Positions 42,619 through 50,875 of a DNA stretch of 64,000 nucleotides are shown piece after piece (within the stretch, counting starts at the first letter, position 1; each line of letters opens with the position of its first letter). Under the pieces are notes generated by a model. That model was not told the origin of the DNA and did no database searches. It saw only the letters and a list, made by a program, of their open reading frames with translations. Location: contig NZ_PGTC01000009.1 of the NCBI RefSeq assembly GCF_002786295.1, forward strand, positions 558,001 to 622,000, given 5' to 3'. This DNA comes from Pseudooceanicola marinus. Its GTDB lineage: Bacteria > Pseudomonadota > Alphaproteobacteria > Rhodobacterales > Rhodobacteraceae. Made by a program: the position numbers and the translations under genes.

Positions 42619-42682
42619 TGATCAAATCCCAGCCATCATGCCCCAACCCGTTCCGGCGGTGAAGCAAAAAGGTGATCAAATC
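42619..42682. repeat. Direct repeat TGATCAAATC in the ligase/permease gap
   Basis: TGATCAAATC occurs at 42619-42628 and 42673-42682, 54 bp apart. The first copy lies 39 bp before the proximal ligase start. This could be an operator pair for the second half of the unit, whose expression may then be separate from the transporter genes. Confidence 0.5.
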
Positions 42683-42719
42683 GGAGGGGCCGAGGGGCTG
42701 TGCTGCAGGGCAGGCGCCC

Positions 42720-43562
42720 TCAGCGCACCACCTGGGGCCGGATCTTCAGCCGGGGCTTGCGGTTCGAGGGCAGGTGCCGGGTCAGCCGGCGGTAGGCCAC
42801 GCCGTAGACCAGCACCACGGTCAGGGTCAGGGCGATGAAATACATCGCCAGGATCGGGTAGGGGATGAAGGGGTTGAAGGTCTTCGAGGCGAAGTAGTCG
42901 GCGTAGTAGAGCGCATCGCCCTTCTGCTGCCGCGCCGGGAAGGAGCTGAAGTAGACCAGCGTGGTGGCGTGAAAGAGGAAGATGGCTTCGTTCGTGTAGG
43001 CCGGCCAGCCCAGGCGCAGCATGGTGGGGAAGGTGATGCGGCGGAACTTCTGCCAGCCGGAGAAGCCATAGGCATCCGCCGCCTCCAGGTCGCCCTTGGG
43101 CACTGAGCGCAGGGCGCCCAGGAAGATCTCGCCCGTATAGGCGGTGGTGTTGAGGAACAGCGTGATCAGCGCCCCGCCCCAGGCCCGCGTCAGCCAGGAG
43201 GTATCGGCGGTGAATTCGACGAAGCCGAGGTTGATCGGCACCCCTTCACGCGGCAGCTGGGTGAACAGCGCGTAGAAGAGGAAGAACTGGATGAACAGTG
43301 GCGAGCCGCGGAAGACGAAGACGAACCAGTCGGCGGGCTTGCGGATCCACCAGGCTTCGGAATGGCGCATCAGGGCCACGCCGATGGAAGCCCAGAACCC
43401 CAGCAAAAGGGCGCCCAGACCGAAGTAGAGGTTCCAGATCATGCCCGAGCCGATCAACACGAACTGATCGCACAGGGTGAAATCGGACCGCGGCAGCAGA
43501 CGTTCGCCCAGCCCGATGGACCGCAACCCGTAGGCCTGGATCGTGTCGATGCAGGACATCAT
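42720..43562 (-). CDS. Amino-acid ABC transporter permease, second subunit
   Basis: A 280-residue polar amino-acid type permease with about five helices. The EAA-like loop is DLEAADAYGFSGWQKFRRIT, and FRGSPLFIQFFLFYALF is the typical HisM/OccM region. It starts at ATG 43562 over the stop of the first permease (ATGA). Together with the permease, binding protein and ATPase upstream it forms a complete lysine/arginine/ornithine/octopine-type importer. Confidence 0.88.
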   Translation of the reverse strand: MMSCIDTIQAYGLRSIGLGERLLPRSDFTLCDQFVLIGSGMIWNLYFGLGALLLGFWASIGVALMRHSEAWWIRKPADWFVFVFRGSPLFIQFFLFYALFTQLPREGVPINLGFVEFTADTSWLTRAWGGALITLFLNTTAYTGEIFLGALRSVPKGDLEAADAYGFSGWQKFRRITFPTMLRLGWPAYTNEAIFLFHATTLVYFSSFPARQQKGDALYYADYFASKTFNPFIPYPILAMYFIALTLTVVLVYGVAYRRLTRHLPSNRKPRLKIRPQVVR

Positions 43563-44479
43563 GCCGTGGCCCCCTTGCTGCCGCCGGCGCCCGGTCCGCC
43601 CTTGCCGCCACGCGCCTGGCGCATGCCCGAGGCCGTCGCTTGACCGCGCGCGAAGCGGCGTTCGAGGCGGGCGAAGGCCAGCTCGGACAGCTTGGTCATC
43701 AGAAGGTAGAAGACCAGCAGGGCGGTGAAATACCACAGCCGCCAGTCAGGGTGCGGATAGGAATAGGCCGAGGTCTTGGAGCCGCCCAGCTCTCGCGCCC
43801 AGTAGACGATATCCTCCACGCCCAGCAGGAACAGCAGCGGCGTGGCCTTGATCAGGATCATCCACAGGTTTGACAGGCCGGGCAGGGCATAGGCCCACAT
43901 CTGCGGCACCAGGATGCGGCGGGTCACCTGGCCGCGGGTCATGCCGTAGGCCTCCGCAGTTTCCAGCTGGGCGCGCGGCACGGCGTTCATCGCCCCCGAC
44001 AGCACATGCGAGGCGAAGGCCCCGAAGACGAAGGCGAAGGCGACGATGGCGAGGGTGATGCCGTAAAGTTCGTGCCAGATCTGCGGTGCCGACCCCAGGG
44101 GCAGCTTGGCCGCCGCGCAGACGACGAAATCATTGCCCTGGCGGATCGGTTCATCCCAGTCGGGGCATTTCACCTCGTGCCGCAGCCATTCCAGCAGCTG
44201 GTCCAGGGCCAGCGGGACGAAAAGGAAAAACGCGATATCGGGCACGCCGCGCACGATCGAGGAATAGCCCAGCCCCAGCCAGCGCAGCGGCGCGACGTGC
44301 GAGCGGGTCGCCAGGGCGCCCAGGAAGCCCACGAACAGGGCGATCGGCGCCGTCACCAGCAGCAGGGCGATCACCACCCCGAAGGACTGGTAGAACATCA
44401 TGTGCTTGGGCGTGGTCAGGTAGCAGGCCAGCCAGCGGCTGCCCTCCAGGAGGTCCGGATCTGTGCAGAAGTCGAACAC
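43559..44479 (-). CDS. Amino-acid ABC transporter permease, first subunit
   Basis: A 306-residue permease with the family blocks YSSIVRGVPDIAFFLFVPLAL and QLETAEAYGMTRGQVTRRILVPQMW. A 45-residue insertion (about 105-150, with CPDWDEPIRQGNDFVVCAAAK) and a Gly-rich tail extend it beyond the usual 230-240 residues of this class. The gap of 115 nt to the binding-protein gene holds two hairpins. Confidence 0.87.
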   Translation of the reverse strand: MFDFCTDPDLLEGSRWLACYLTTPKHMMFYQSFGVVIALLLVTAPIALFVGFLGALATRSHVAPLRWLGLGYSSIVRGVPDIAFFLFVPLALDQLLEWLRHEVKCPDWDEPIRQGNDFVVCAAAKLPLGSAPQIWHELYGITLAIVAFAFVFGAFASHVLSGAMNAVPRAQLETAEAYGMTRGQVTRRILVPQMWAYALPGLSNLWMILIKATPLLFLLGVEDIVYWARELGGSKTSAYSYPHPDWRLWYFTALLVFYLLMTKLSELAFARLERRFARGQATASGMRQARGGKGGPGAGGSKGATA

Positions 44480-44523
44480 GGGTGGCGATCATCCCTTGCG
44501 TCGGCGGGGGCAAACGGCTGGCC

Positions 44524-44585
44524 GGGCCGGCGCGAAAGGCCGGCCCCGCATGGGCCTGCCCCGGGCGATTGGGCCCGGGGCAGGC
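44524..44585 (-). other. Two hairpins after the binding-protein gene
   Basis: GGGCCGGC / GCCGGCCC (within 44524-44545) and GCCTGCCCCGGGC (44554-44566) / GCCCGGGGCAGGC (44573-44585), a 13-bp stem. No T run follows. Such structures after binding-protein genes usually reduce permease expression by RNA processing or partial termination. Confidence 0.65.
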
Positions 44586-44594
44586 AGGTCCGGA

Positions 44595-45311
44595 TCAGTA
44601 GGTGCCGGTACCTTCGCCGAAGTACTTGTCGAGCAGCGTGTTCAGCGAGCCATCGGCCTTCATCTCGTCGATGGCGGCGTTGAACTTCTCCTTCAGCTCG
44701 GTGTCGCTTTCGCGCAGGCCCATGCCGATGCCGCTGCCCAGGGGGATTTCCTCGCCCACCACCATCAGCTCGCCTTCGTCGGCGTAGGGCAGCAGGAAGT
44801 CCTTGTCAGCGAAGACCGCGTCGGCTTCACCGTTCATCACGGCCGCGATGGTCTCATCGGGGGTGGCGAACTCCAGCAGGGTCGCGCCGGTCTCGGCCAC
44901 GTAGCTCGCCTGGATCGTCGCGGCCTGGGCCGCGACCACGCCGCCTTCCAGGTCCACGCCGTCATCCATGGCCAGGTAGATCGAGCCGGTCGGCGGGTAG
45001 TAATCCTGGGTGAAGTCGATGACCTCTTCACGTTCCTCGGTGATCGACATGCCGGCGATGATGGTGTCGTAGTTGCCGGCCACCAGGTTGGGGATGATCG
45101 AATCCCATTCGTTGGTGACCCACTCGCACTCCAGCTCGGCCAGCTCGCAAAGCTTGTCGCCCACTTCGCGTTCAAAGCCGGCCACTTCGCCGTTGTCGTC
45201 GATGAAGTTGTAGGGCGGGTACTGGCCTTCGGTTCCCATGCGGACCGTGTCGGCCAGGCCGGCGCCGGCGGTCAGGGCCAGCACGGCGGTGCTCAGGATG
45301 AATTTCTGCAT
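44595..45311 (-). CDS. Amino-acid ABC transporter substrate-binding protein (SBP_bac_3)
   Basis: A 238-residue periplasmic protein with a signal peptide (1-20, cut after GLA). The mature start TVRMGTEGQYPPYNFIDDNG, then GFEREVGDKLCELAELECEW and NLVAGNYDTIIAGMSITEER, is the SBP_bac_3 signature. The ligand-site Asp (DAVFADKDFLL) and Arg-like positions match basic amino acid or opine binders, but the ligand cannot be fixed. Confidence 0.9.
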   Translation of the reverse strand: MQKFILSTAVLALTAGAGLADTVRMGTEGQYPPYNFIDDNGEVAGFEREVGDKLCELAELECEWVTNEWDSIIPNLVAGNYDTIIAGMSITEEREEVIDFTQDYYPPTGSIYLAMDDGVDLEGGVVAAQAATIQASYVAETGATLLEFATPDETIAAVMNGEADAVFADKDFLLPYADEGELMVVGEEIPLGSGIGMGLRESDTELKEKFNAAIDEMKADGSLNTLLDKYFGEGTGTY

Positions 45312-45388
45312 CGGTATCTCCCGTCTTTGGATGGCGGCGGGGCCGCCGGTTGTCCGGCCCGGTTGTCCCCGGGCTCGGGTATCTGGTC

Positions 45389-46165
45389 TCAGGCGCTGGT
45401 GGTGGCGCTGAGGAATTGTTGCAGGCGCTCGGTCTTGGGCGCGCCGAACAGCTGCTCCGGCGGGCCCTGTTCGATCAGGTTGCCCTGGTGCAGGAAAACC
45501 ACCTGGTCGGAGACGTCGGCGGCCAGGCGCATGTCATGGGTGACCAGCAACATGGTCCGCCCCTCGGCAGCCAGGTCCTTGATGACCTTCACCACTTCCT
45601 GTTCCAGTTCCGGGTCCAGGGCAGAGGTCGGTTCATCGAAGAGCAGCGCCTCCGGCTCCATCGCAAGAGCCCGGGCGATGGCCGCGCGCTGTTGCTGGCC
45701 GCCCGAAAGCTGGGCAGGCCAGGCGTCGGCCTTGTCGGCGATGCCCACCTTGGCCAGGTAATCGCGGGCCTTGGGCTCCACCTCCGCCCGGTCGCGGCCC
45801 AGCACCGTCAGCGGGGCCTCCATCACGTTCTGCAGGATGGTCATGTGGGACCACAGGTTGAACTGCTGGAAGACCATCGACAGGTTCGTGCGGATACGCA
45901 GCACCTGCTTGGCATCCGCCGGGCGCCGCCCGTGGCTCTGGCCGCGCCAGCGCACGGCCTCTCCCTTGAACAGGATCTCGCCCTGCTGGCTGTCTTCCAG
46001 CAGGTTGGCACAGCGCAGCATGGTGGATTTGCCGGACCCGGAGGAACCGATGAGGGAGATGACGTCGCCCCGGTGAGCGGTCAAAGAAACGCCTTTCAGC
46101 ACCTCCAGCTCGCCATAGGCCTTATGCAGGTCATGCAGTTCAATGACGGGCGGGTTCTGGCTCAC
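45389..46165 (-). CDS. Amino-acid ABC transporter ATPase
   Basis: A 258-residue ATPase of the HisP/GlnQ class: Walker A GSSGSGKST, Q-loop VFQQFNLWSHMT, signature LSGGQQQR, Walker B ALLFDEPTSALDPE, switch His LLVTHDM. First gene of the transporter-ligase unit. An inverted repeat GGTCC-N8-GGACC lies 30 bp upstream. Confidence 0.92.
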   Translation of the reverse strand: MSQNPPVIELHDLHKAYGELEVLKGVSLTAHRGDVISLIGSSGSGKSTMLRCANLLEDSQQGEILFKGEAVRWRGQSHGRRPADAKQVLRIRTNLSMVFQQFNLWSHMTILQNVMEAPLTVLGRDRAEVEPKARDYLAKVGIADKADAWPAQLSGGQQQRAAIARALAMEPEALLFDEPTSALDPELEQEVVKVIKDLAAEGRTMLLVTHDMRLAADVSDQVVFLHQGNLIEQGPPEQLFGAPKTERLQQFLSATTSA

Positions 46166-46194
46166 GTATCCCCCTGAAAGCCTCGGCCTCTATT

Positions 46195-46212
46195 GGTCCG
46201 CCGATTTGGACC
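46195..46212. promoter_or_regulatory. Inverted repeat upstream of the amino-acid ATPase gene
   Basis: GGTCC (46195-46199), an 8-bp centre, GGACC (46208-46212), plus a further GACC-type half-site at 46219-46222. The layout suggests an operator, for example for a GntR-type regulator; no regulator gene is adjacent. Confidence 0.4.
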
Positions 46213-46250
46213 GAATTTGACCGTGAAATCAATATTCGTGACGGATGACT

Positions 46251-46559
46251 TCACGACAATTGGTCATGGGGCGGGACCGGGGGAAGGGGGATGGCGAAAT
46301 ATTGGGCCGCGTCGGCGGGCAGAAGCCGGGTAAACCCGATGGCGCCGCGTTCGGCCAGGGGCAGCTGCGCCAGGGCCCGGTCCAGGGCGGCGGCCAGCGG
46401 TGCCTGGTCACGCCCGGTTGCGGTGATGATGGGATGCGCCGGCGTGGGCCGCGCATCGGCCTGATCCAGCAGGGCCTGCGCCAGTTCAGGGCGCAGGTGC
46501 TGCCAGAGCCGGTCGTAGATATGCGCCGTGGTGGCGCAGTCGTACATCGGGGAGGCCAC
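46251..46559 (-). CDS. Hypothetical protein, about 100 residues
   Basis: A frame of up to 102 residues (ATG 46559; ATG 46547 would start MYDCATTAHIYDRLW). The composition is protein-like, with alternating helix-forming segments (LAAALDRALAQLPLAERG) and a C-terminal FAIPLPPVP stretch. No known domain. It follows the TerB-like gene on the same strand after 56 nt and could be cotranscribed. Codon use looks normal for the window; I cannot exclude a chance frame. Confidence 0.45.
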   Translation of the reverse strand: MASPMYDCATTAHIYDRLWQHLRPELAQALLDQADARPTPAHPIITATGRDQAPLAAALDRALAQLPLAERGAIGFTRLLPADAAQYFAIPLPPVPPHDQLS

Positions 46560-46615
46560 CGCCAGCTGCGGAAGACGCGGGGCCGGGCTTGGGAGTGGCG
46601 GAGGGCATTCCCGGG

Positions 46616-47107
46616 TCAGGACCAGGGGCCCGGACGAGAGCTGGTATCGTCGGGATCTGCCGCCGGCGCTTCGGTGGTCCCGGCGTGCTGACGGGCCCGG
46701 GCGCTGTCCTGATCGGTGATCCCCAGAAGCGAGACCACCAGGCGCAACAGCGCGTCCTCCTCCGGGTCGCGGTTGCCATCGGCCAGCACCACCTGCCAGA
46801 GCGCCTCGACCACCGCCAGGCGGTTTTCGTAGGGCACCGCGTCCTTGATGGCGCGGGTGAACCGCACGGTGTCGGGGGCCTGCCCCTCCAGCGCTTCGGC
46901 GTCGCGCAGCAGCGCCTCGGCGCCGTCGCCGTCCAGCGCATAGCGGGTTTCCAGGATGCGCCCGATGGTGCGGCGTTCGCCGCCATCGAAAGTGCCATCG
47001 GCACGGGCCACGCGCACCAGCAGGGCGGAAAGCGCCAGCCGCGCATCGCCCTCGTTCAGGGGCTCGGGGCGGGGCGCGGTGAGGCGGGAGAGGAAATCAC
47101 CAAACAT
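46616..47107 (-). CDS. TerB-family protein
   Basis: A 163-residue protein with a TerB-like helical domain (about 20-140): ARLALSALLVRVARADGTFD, ERRTIGRILETRYAL, AVVEALWQVVLADGNRDPEED, ALLRLVVSLLGI. The two aspartate-glycine loops (RADGTFD, LADGNRDPEE) are the likely metal-binding repeats of the family, named from tellurite resistance but widespread and without known enzymatic activity. The start at 47107 (MFGDFLSRL) gives the normal length. The tail is Pro/Ser-rich. Confidence 0.8.
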   Translation of the reverse strand: MFGDFLSRLTAPRPEPLNEGDARLALSALLVRVARADGTFDGGERRTIGRILETRYALDGDGAEALLRDAEALEGQAPDTVRFTRAIKDAVPYENRLAVVEALWQVVLADGNRDPEEDALLRLVVSLLGITDQDSARARQHAGTTEAPAADPDDTSSRPGPWS

Positions 47108-47305
47108 GACCGGAGATATAGAGCGCCCCCCGCGCCGCGCCAATGGGGTTCACGGGTTTGAGAATTGCCTTGGGAATTAACACAACCTGAGGCATGATGG
47201 ACTGGCCTAAAGGTTGAATGTCCAGCCTTGGACACAATTGTGACTAAAATTTTTCTTAAATCACGTTCAATTAGATGATGTGTCAGGAAGTTTCAGGAGT
47301 GCGCA

Positions 47306-47836
47306 ATGCCGTCTCTCGCTCGGATTGATTGGGCTGCGGCCACCGCCGAAGAGCGGTTGGAGGCCCTGCGCCGTGCAACGGATCGCCAGGTTTGCGCCAT
47401 GTCACGTGCCGTCGAATGGGAACCCGGTTCCTACGAGGTCATCCGCTGGATTTCCGCGCAGATCTGCGTCGACCTGGGATCGGCCCTGACCCTGTTTCAC
47501 AACGCGGAGCCGGAGCGGTTTGACAAGGTTCCCCGCGCGCAGGTCCCGCCCGCCATGCAGCCTGTCTGTGCCCAGCTCGATGCGCTGTGCCAGCGGATCA
47601 ACGCGGGCTTCTACCTGCCGGACCCGGCGCGTAAGATGATCGGCCCGGATCGTCTGGCCACCTGGCTGGAAAACCAGGCTCAGGATGCCCGCCTGGGCAT
47701 CGAAGGGCGCTGGCGGTTGAACCCGGCGATCGTCGGGCCGATGGCCAACGCGCTGCCGGTGAGGGCCGGACGGCGCAAGGCAGCGGCCAAGGAAAAGAGC
47801 CTGCTGGGGCGCATTTTCTCGCCTCTCACGGCCTGA
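47306..47836 (+). CDS. Hypothetical protein, 176 residues
   Basis: A soluble-looking protein not recognised. AGGAG at 47293-47297 is well placed before ATG 47306. The N-terminal half (SLARIDWAAATAEERLEAL, VIRWISAQICVDLGSALTLF) is helical with two Cys; the tail is basic (GRRKAAAKEKSLLGRIF). An AT-rich promoter region lies upstream (47160-47290). Similar short proteins occur in Rhodobacterales, but I have no function. Confidence 0.65.
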   Translation: MPSLARIDWAAATAEERLEALRRATDRQVCAMSRAVEWEPGSYEVIRWISAQICVDLGSALTLFHNAEPERFDKVPRAQVPPAMQPVCAQLDALCQRINAGFYLPDPARKMIGPDRLATWLENQAQDARLGIEGRWRLNPAIVGPMANALPVRAGRRKAAAKEKSLLGRIFSPLTA

Positions 47837-48163
47837 TCCCCGGGCGCGGCCCGAAATCCCCAGACCCGAAATCCCGGATTGCGCAAAATCTGCGCTGCGC
47901 CTTTTTTCCCGATCCTTTGGGGGGCGATCCTGTGGGGAATACCAGTCCCTGCGGTTGGCCTGTCGCCAAAATCGGGGGCAAAAGGAACGTCTGTAATATA
48001 CCTATAGGTGTCTCCGATTTTTTAATCGGAAGACCAAAGGCGCCGACCCGTCCGTTGCCAGGGCGCTGCTCGAAATGATCCCGAGGCGGGCCGCCTTGGC
48101 GGAAAGGCCCGGATGGCCTTTCCGCCTGTCACCCCGCCAGTCGGGCGATCATCGCACCCGGGA
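47837..48163. other. Gene-free convergent gap with a possible small RNA
   Basis: Two gene ends converge here, yet the gap has an AT-rich promoter-like stretch (TAATAT at 47994-47999, a perfect ACCTATAGGT palindrome at 48000-48009), a hairpin TCCGATT-TTTT-AATCGGA (48013-48030) and a 12-bp hairpin GGCGGAAAGGCC / GGCCTTTCCGCC (48098-48126). A short untranslated RNA of about 120 nt would fit. No T run follows the last hairpin. Confidence 0.4.
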
Positions 48164-49102
48164 TCAGTATTTGGAGGGTACGTAAAGATCCGGCGGCAGG
48201 ACCGCGCGCTCGTAGTCGGAATTGTAGACCCGTTCTGGCAATTGCGCCTCCTCCGAGGGCACATCCGCATAGGGGAACAGCGTCAGCAGGTGGTCGATGC
48301 AGTTCAGCCGGGCGCGTTTCTTGTCATTGCCGGGGACGATGTACCAGGGCGCCTCGGGGATGTTGGTGCGGGCGAACATCTCCTCCTTGGCCTTGGTGTA
48401 GCTTTCCCATTTCACCCGGCTTTGCAGGTCCATCGGTGACAGTTTCCACTGCTTCAGCGGGTCGTGGATGCGCATCAGGAAGCGCAGCTGCTGTTCCTCG
48501 TCAGTGATCGAGAACCAATATTTCACCAGCCGGATGCCGGAGCGCACCAGCATCCGTTCAAATTCCGGCACGTCGTCGAAGAACTGGCTGACCTGGTCCT
48601 CGTCGGCGAACCCCATGACGCGCTCGACCCCGGCGCGGTTGTACCAGCTGCGGTCGAACAGCACGATCTCGCCCCCGGCGGGCAGGTGCGGCACGTAGCG
48701 CTGGAAGTACCACTGCGATTTCTCCCGCTCCGACGGGGCGGGCAGGGCGACGGTCCGCACCACCCGCGGGTTCAGGCGCTGGCTGATCCGCTTGATGACG
48801 CCGCCCTTGCCGGCGCTGTCGCGGCCCTCGAAGATGACCACGACCTTCTCGCCCGAATGCACCACCCAGTCCTGCAGCTTGATCAGCTCCGCCTGCAGGC
48901 GCAGCAGGTCGCGGAAATACTGCGGGCGCGGGATCGAAGGGCCATGGGCCTTGTGGTAGATCTCGCGGATCTTCATCGACAGGACGGCATCTTCCAGCTC
49001 GATCTCGTAATCCTCGTCCAGCTCGTCGCGCAGCTCGGCCTCCAGCCAGTCTTCGGCACCGGACAGGTCGTCGGAACGGGAGGGGGAAGGATCCTGGGGC
49101 AT
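48164..49102 (-). CDS. ppk2: Polyphosphate kinase 2
   Basis: A 312-residue PPK2 protein, one-domain type. Walker A is in VIFEGRDSAGKGGVIKR, Walker B in VLFDRSWYNRAGVERVMGF, and the lid motif in RFLMRIHDPLKQWKLSPMD. It moves phosphate between polyphosphate and nucleoside di- or triphosphates in the cytoplasm. The N-terminal 40 residues are acidic and unstructured. It stands alone on the minus strand. Confidence 0.93.
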   Translation of the reverse strand: MPQDPSPSRSDDLSGAEDWLEAELRDELDEDYEIELEDAVLSMKIREIYHKAHGPSIPRPQYFRDLLRLQAELIKLQDWVVHSGEKVVVIFEGRDSAGKGGVIKRISQRLNPRVVRTVALPAPSEREKSQWYFQRYVPHLPAGGEIVLFDRSWYNRAGVERVMGFADEDQVSQFFDDVPEFERMLVRSGIRLVKYWFSITDEEQQLRFLMRIHDPLKQWKLSPMDLQSRVKWESYTKAKEEMFARTNIPEAPWYIVPGNDKKRARLNCIDHLLTLFPYADVPSEEAQLPERVYNSDYERAVLPPDLYVPSKY

Positions 49103-49435
49103 GGTCTCTCTCGTGGTCAGATGGGGGCAGGCGCGCGCGCCGCGCGGCTGATGGGCGCGCGGGGACGGAATCGCCTGCCTTAGATCACCGGAATGTAACG
49201 GTTTCTTGGCAGGGGCCCAAAGGATTGCGGTGGCGCGCTTGGCCCGTATCTAGGCCGCAGGCCAGGCGGGTCAGTCATGCGGATGGTTCAACCCTGCCAT
49301 GTTTGCGCTAAAAATTACCCAAGATGCCTTTCCCCCGCATCTTTGTTGCGCTACCCGCCAGTCTCCGCCTGGCGACGGGGAGGAGGCCCCGGGGGACGGA
49401 GGTTCGGGCGGACCGCAACGAACCGGATACATGAC

Positions 49436-50731
49436 ATGACTGATACGACCTCCACGCCCGATATGGCGGCCGAGGCGGCCCCTCTGAACAAGCCCTCGCG
49501 CGTTCTGCTGGCAAGCCTGATCGGCACCACCATCGAGTTCTTCGACTTCTATTCCTACGCCACCGCCGCCGTGTTGGTCTTCCCGCACCTGTTCTTCCCC
49601 GGTGAGGATGCGACCACGGCGCTGCTGGCCTCCTTCGCCACCTTCTCCATCGCCTTCTTCGCCCGTCCGCTGGGCGCGGCCGTCTTCGGCCACTTTGGCG
49701 ACCGGGTGGGGCGCAAGACCACGCTGGTGGCGGCGCTGCTGACCATGGGGATCTCGACCGTTATCATCGGCCTCTTGCCGACCTACGCCCAGATCGGCGT
49801 GGCGGCGCCCGCGCTGCTGGCGCTGTGCCGCTTCGGTCAGGGCTTTGGCCTCGGCGGGGAATGGGGCGGGGCGGTGCTGATCGCCACCGAGAACGCACCG
49901 GAGGGCAAGAAATCCTGGTACGGCATGTTCCCGCAACTGGGCGCGCCCGTGGGTCTGTTCCTGTCGTCGGGCCTCTTCACGCTGCTGCTGACCTTCATGA
50001 GCACCGAGGATCTGCTGGCCTGGGGCTGGCGCATTCCCTTCCTAGGCTCCGTCCTGCTGATCGCCATCGGCCTCTGGGTGCGGCTGTCGCTTGCGGAAAC
50101 CCCCGCCTTCCAGAAGGCGATCGACAAGGAGGAACGCGTCAAGGTGCCCTTCGTCGAGATCTTCCGCACCCACAAGACCGAGCTGTTCCTGGGCACCTTC
50201 GTGGCGCTGTCGACCTTCGTGCTGTTCTACATCGGCACCGCCTACCTGCTGAGCTACAACGTCGGCGTGCTGGAAATGTCGTTGACCGAGGCGCTGCACG
50301 TCCAGCTTTGGGGCGCCGTGGTCTTTGGCCTGTTCATCCCGCTGGCGGGCAAGCTGGCCGACCGCATCTCCCGCTTCCGCCTGCTGCTGGCGGTGACCGT
50401 CCTGATCGGTGTCTTCTCCTTCGCCCTGGCGCCGCTGCTGGAAGGCGGGCTGGGCGGGGTCTATGGCTTCGTCACCCTGGGCATGGCCCTGATGGGGGTC
50501 ACCTACGGCATCATCGGTGCCGTCCTGGCCGCGCCGTTCCCGACCGAGGTGCGCTACACCGGCTCGTCGCTGGCCTTCAACTTCGCCGGGATCGTCGGAG
50601 CCTCGCTGGCGCCCTATATCGCGACCTGGCTGCAGGCGAACTACGGGATGGGTCACGTGGGTTACTACATGCTGGCGTCCTGCGTCATCACCCTGCTCTG
50701 CGTCCTGGCGATGGGACGGCACAAGATATGA
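49436..50731 (+). CDS. MFS transporter of the metabolite:H+ symporter (MHS) family
   Basis: A 431-residue, twelve-helix carrier. Helix 1 ends in GTTIEFFDFYSYATAAV and the loop 2-3 signature FGHFGDRVGRKTT is clear; RFGQGFGLGGEWGGAVLI is typical of MHS carriers such as ProP, KgtP and ShiA. The substrate is an organic acid or compatible solute. ATG 49436 is used; the frame upstream to 49277 has no ribosome site. A two-codon ATGACATGA overlaps the start (49431-49439). Confidence 0.88.
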   Translation: MTDTTSTPDMAAEAAPLNKPSRVLLASLIGTTIEFFDFYSYATAAVLVFPHLFFPGEDATTALLASFATFSIAFFARPLGAAVFGHFGDRVGRKTTLVAALLTMGISTVIIGLLPTYAQIGVAAPALLALCRFGQGFGLGGEWGGAVLIATENAPEGKKSWYGMFPQLGAPVGLFLSSGLFTLLLTFMSTEDLLAWGWRIPFLGSVLLIAIGLWVRLSLAETPAFQKAIDKEERVKVPFVEIFRTHKTELFLGTFVALSTFVLFYIGTAYLLSYNVGVLEMSLTEALHVQLWGAVVFGLFIPLAGKLADRISRFRLLLAVTVLIGVFSFALAPLLEGGLGGVYGFVTLGMALMGVTYGIIGAVLAAPFPTEVRYTGSSLAFNFAGIVGASLAPYIATWLQANYGMGHVGYYMLASCVITLLCVLAMGRHKI

Positions 50732-50753
50732 TCCGTGTATGAGGGAAACCGCG

Positions 50754-50785
50754 AAGGGGCCGCGCCGGAAGGGGCGGCCCCTTTT
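50754..50785 (+). terminator. Terminator of the MHS transporter gene
   Basis: AAGGGGCCGC (50754-50763) / GCGGCCCCTT (50774-50783), then TTTT to 50785. Confidence 0.85.
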
Positions 50786-50817
50786 GCATGCCCGTGAAGG
50801 GTTCGGCGCCGAACAGC

Positions 50818-50852
50818 AAACGGCCCGCCCCAGGGGAAAGGGCGGGCCGTTT
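50818..50852 (-). terminator. Terminator of the 22-residue peptide gene
   Basis: AAACGGCCCGCCC / GGGCGGGCCGTTT (13 bp, 9-nt loop); on the minus strand it ends in GTTTG. It lies 24 nt after the stop of the small gene at 50876. Confidence 0.75.
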
Positions 50853-50875
50853 GACAGGGAAAAACTGGGGTCGGA

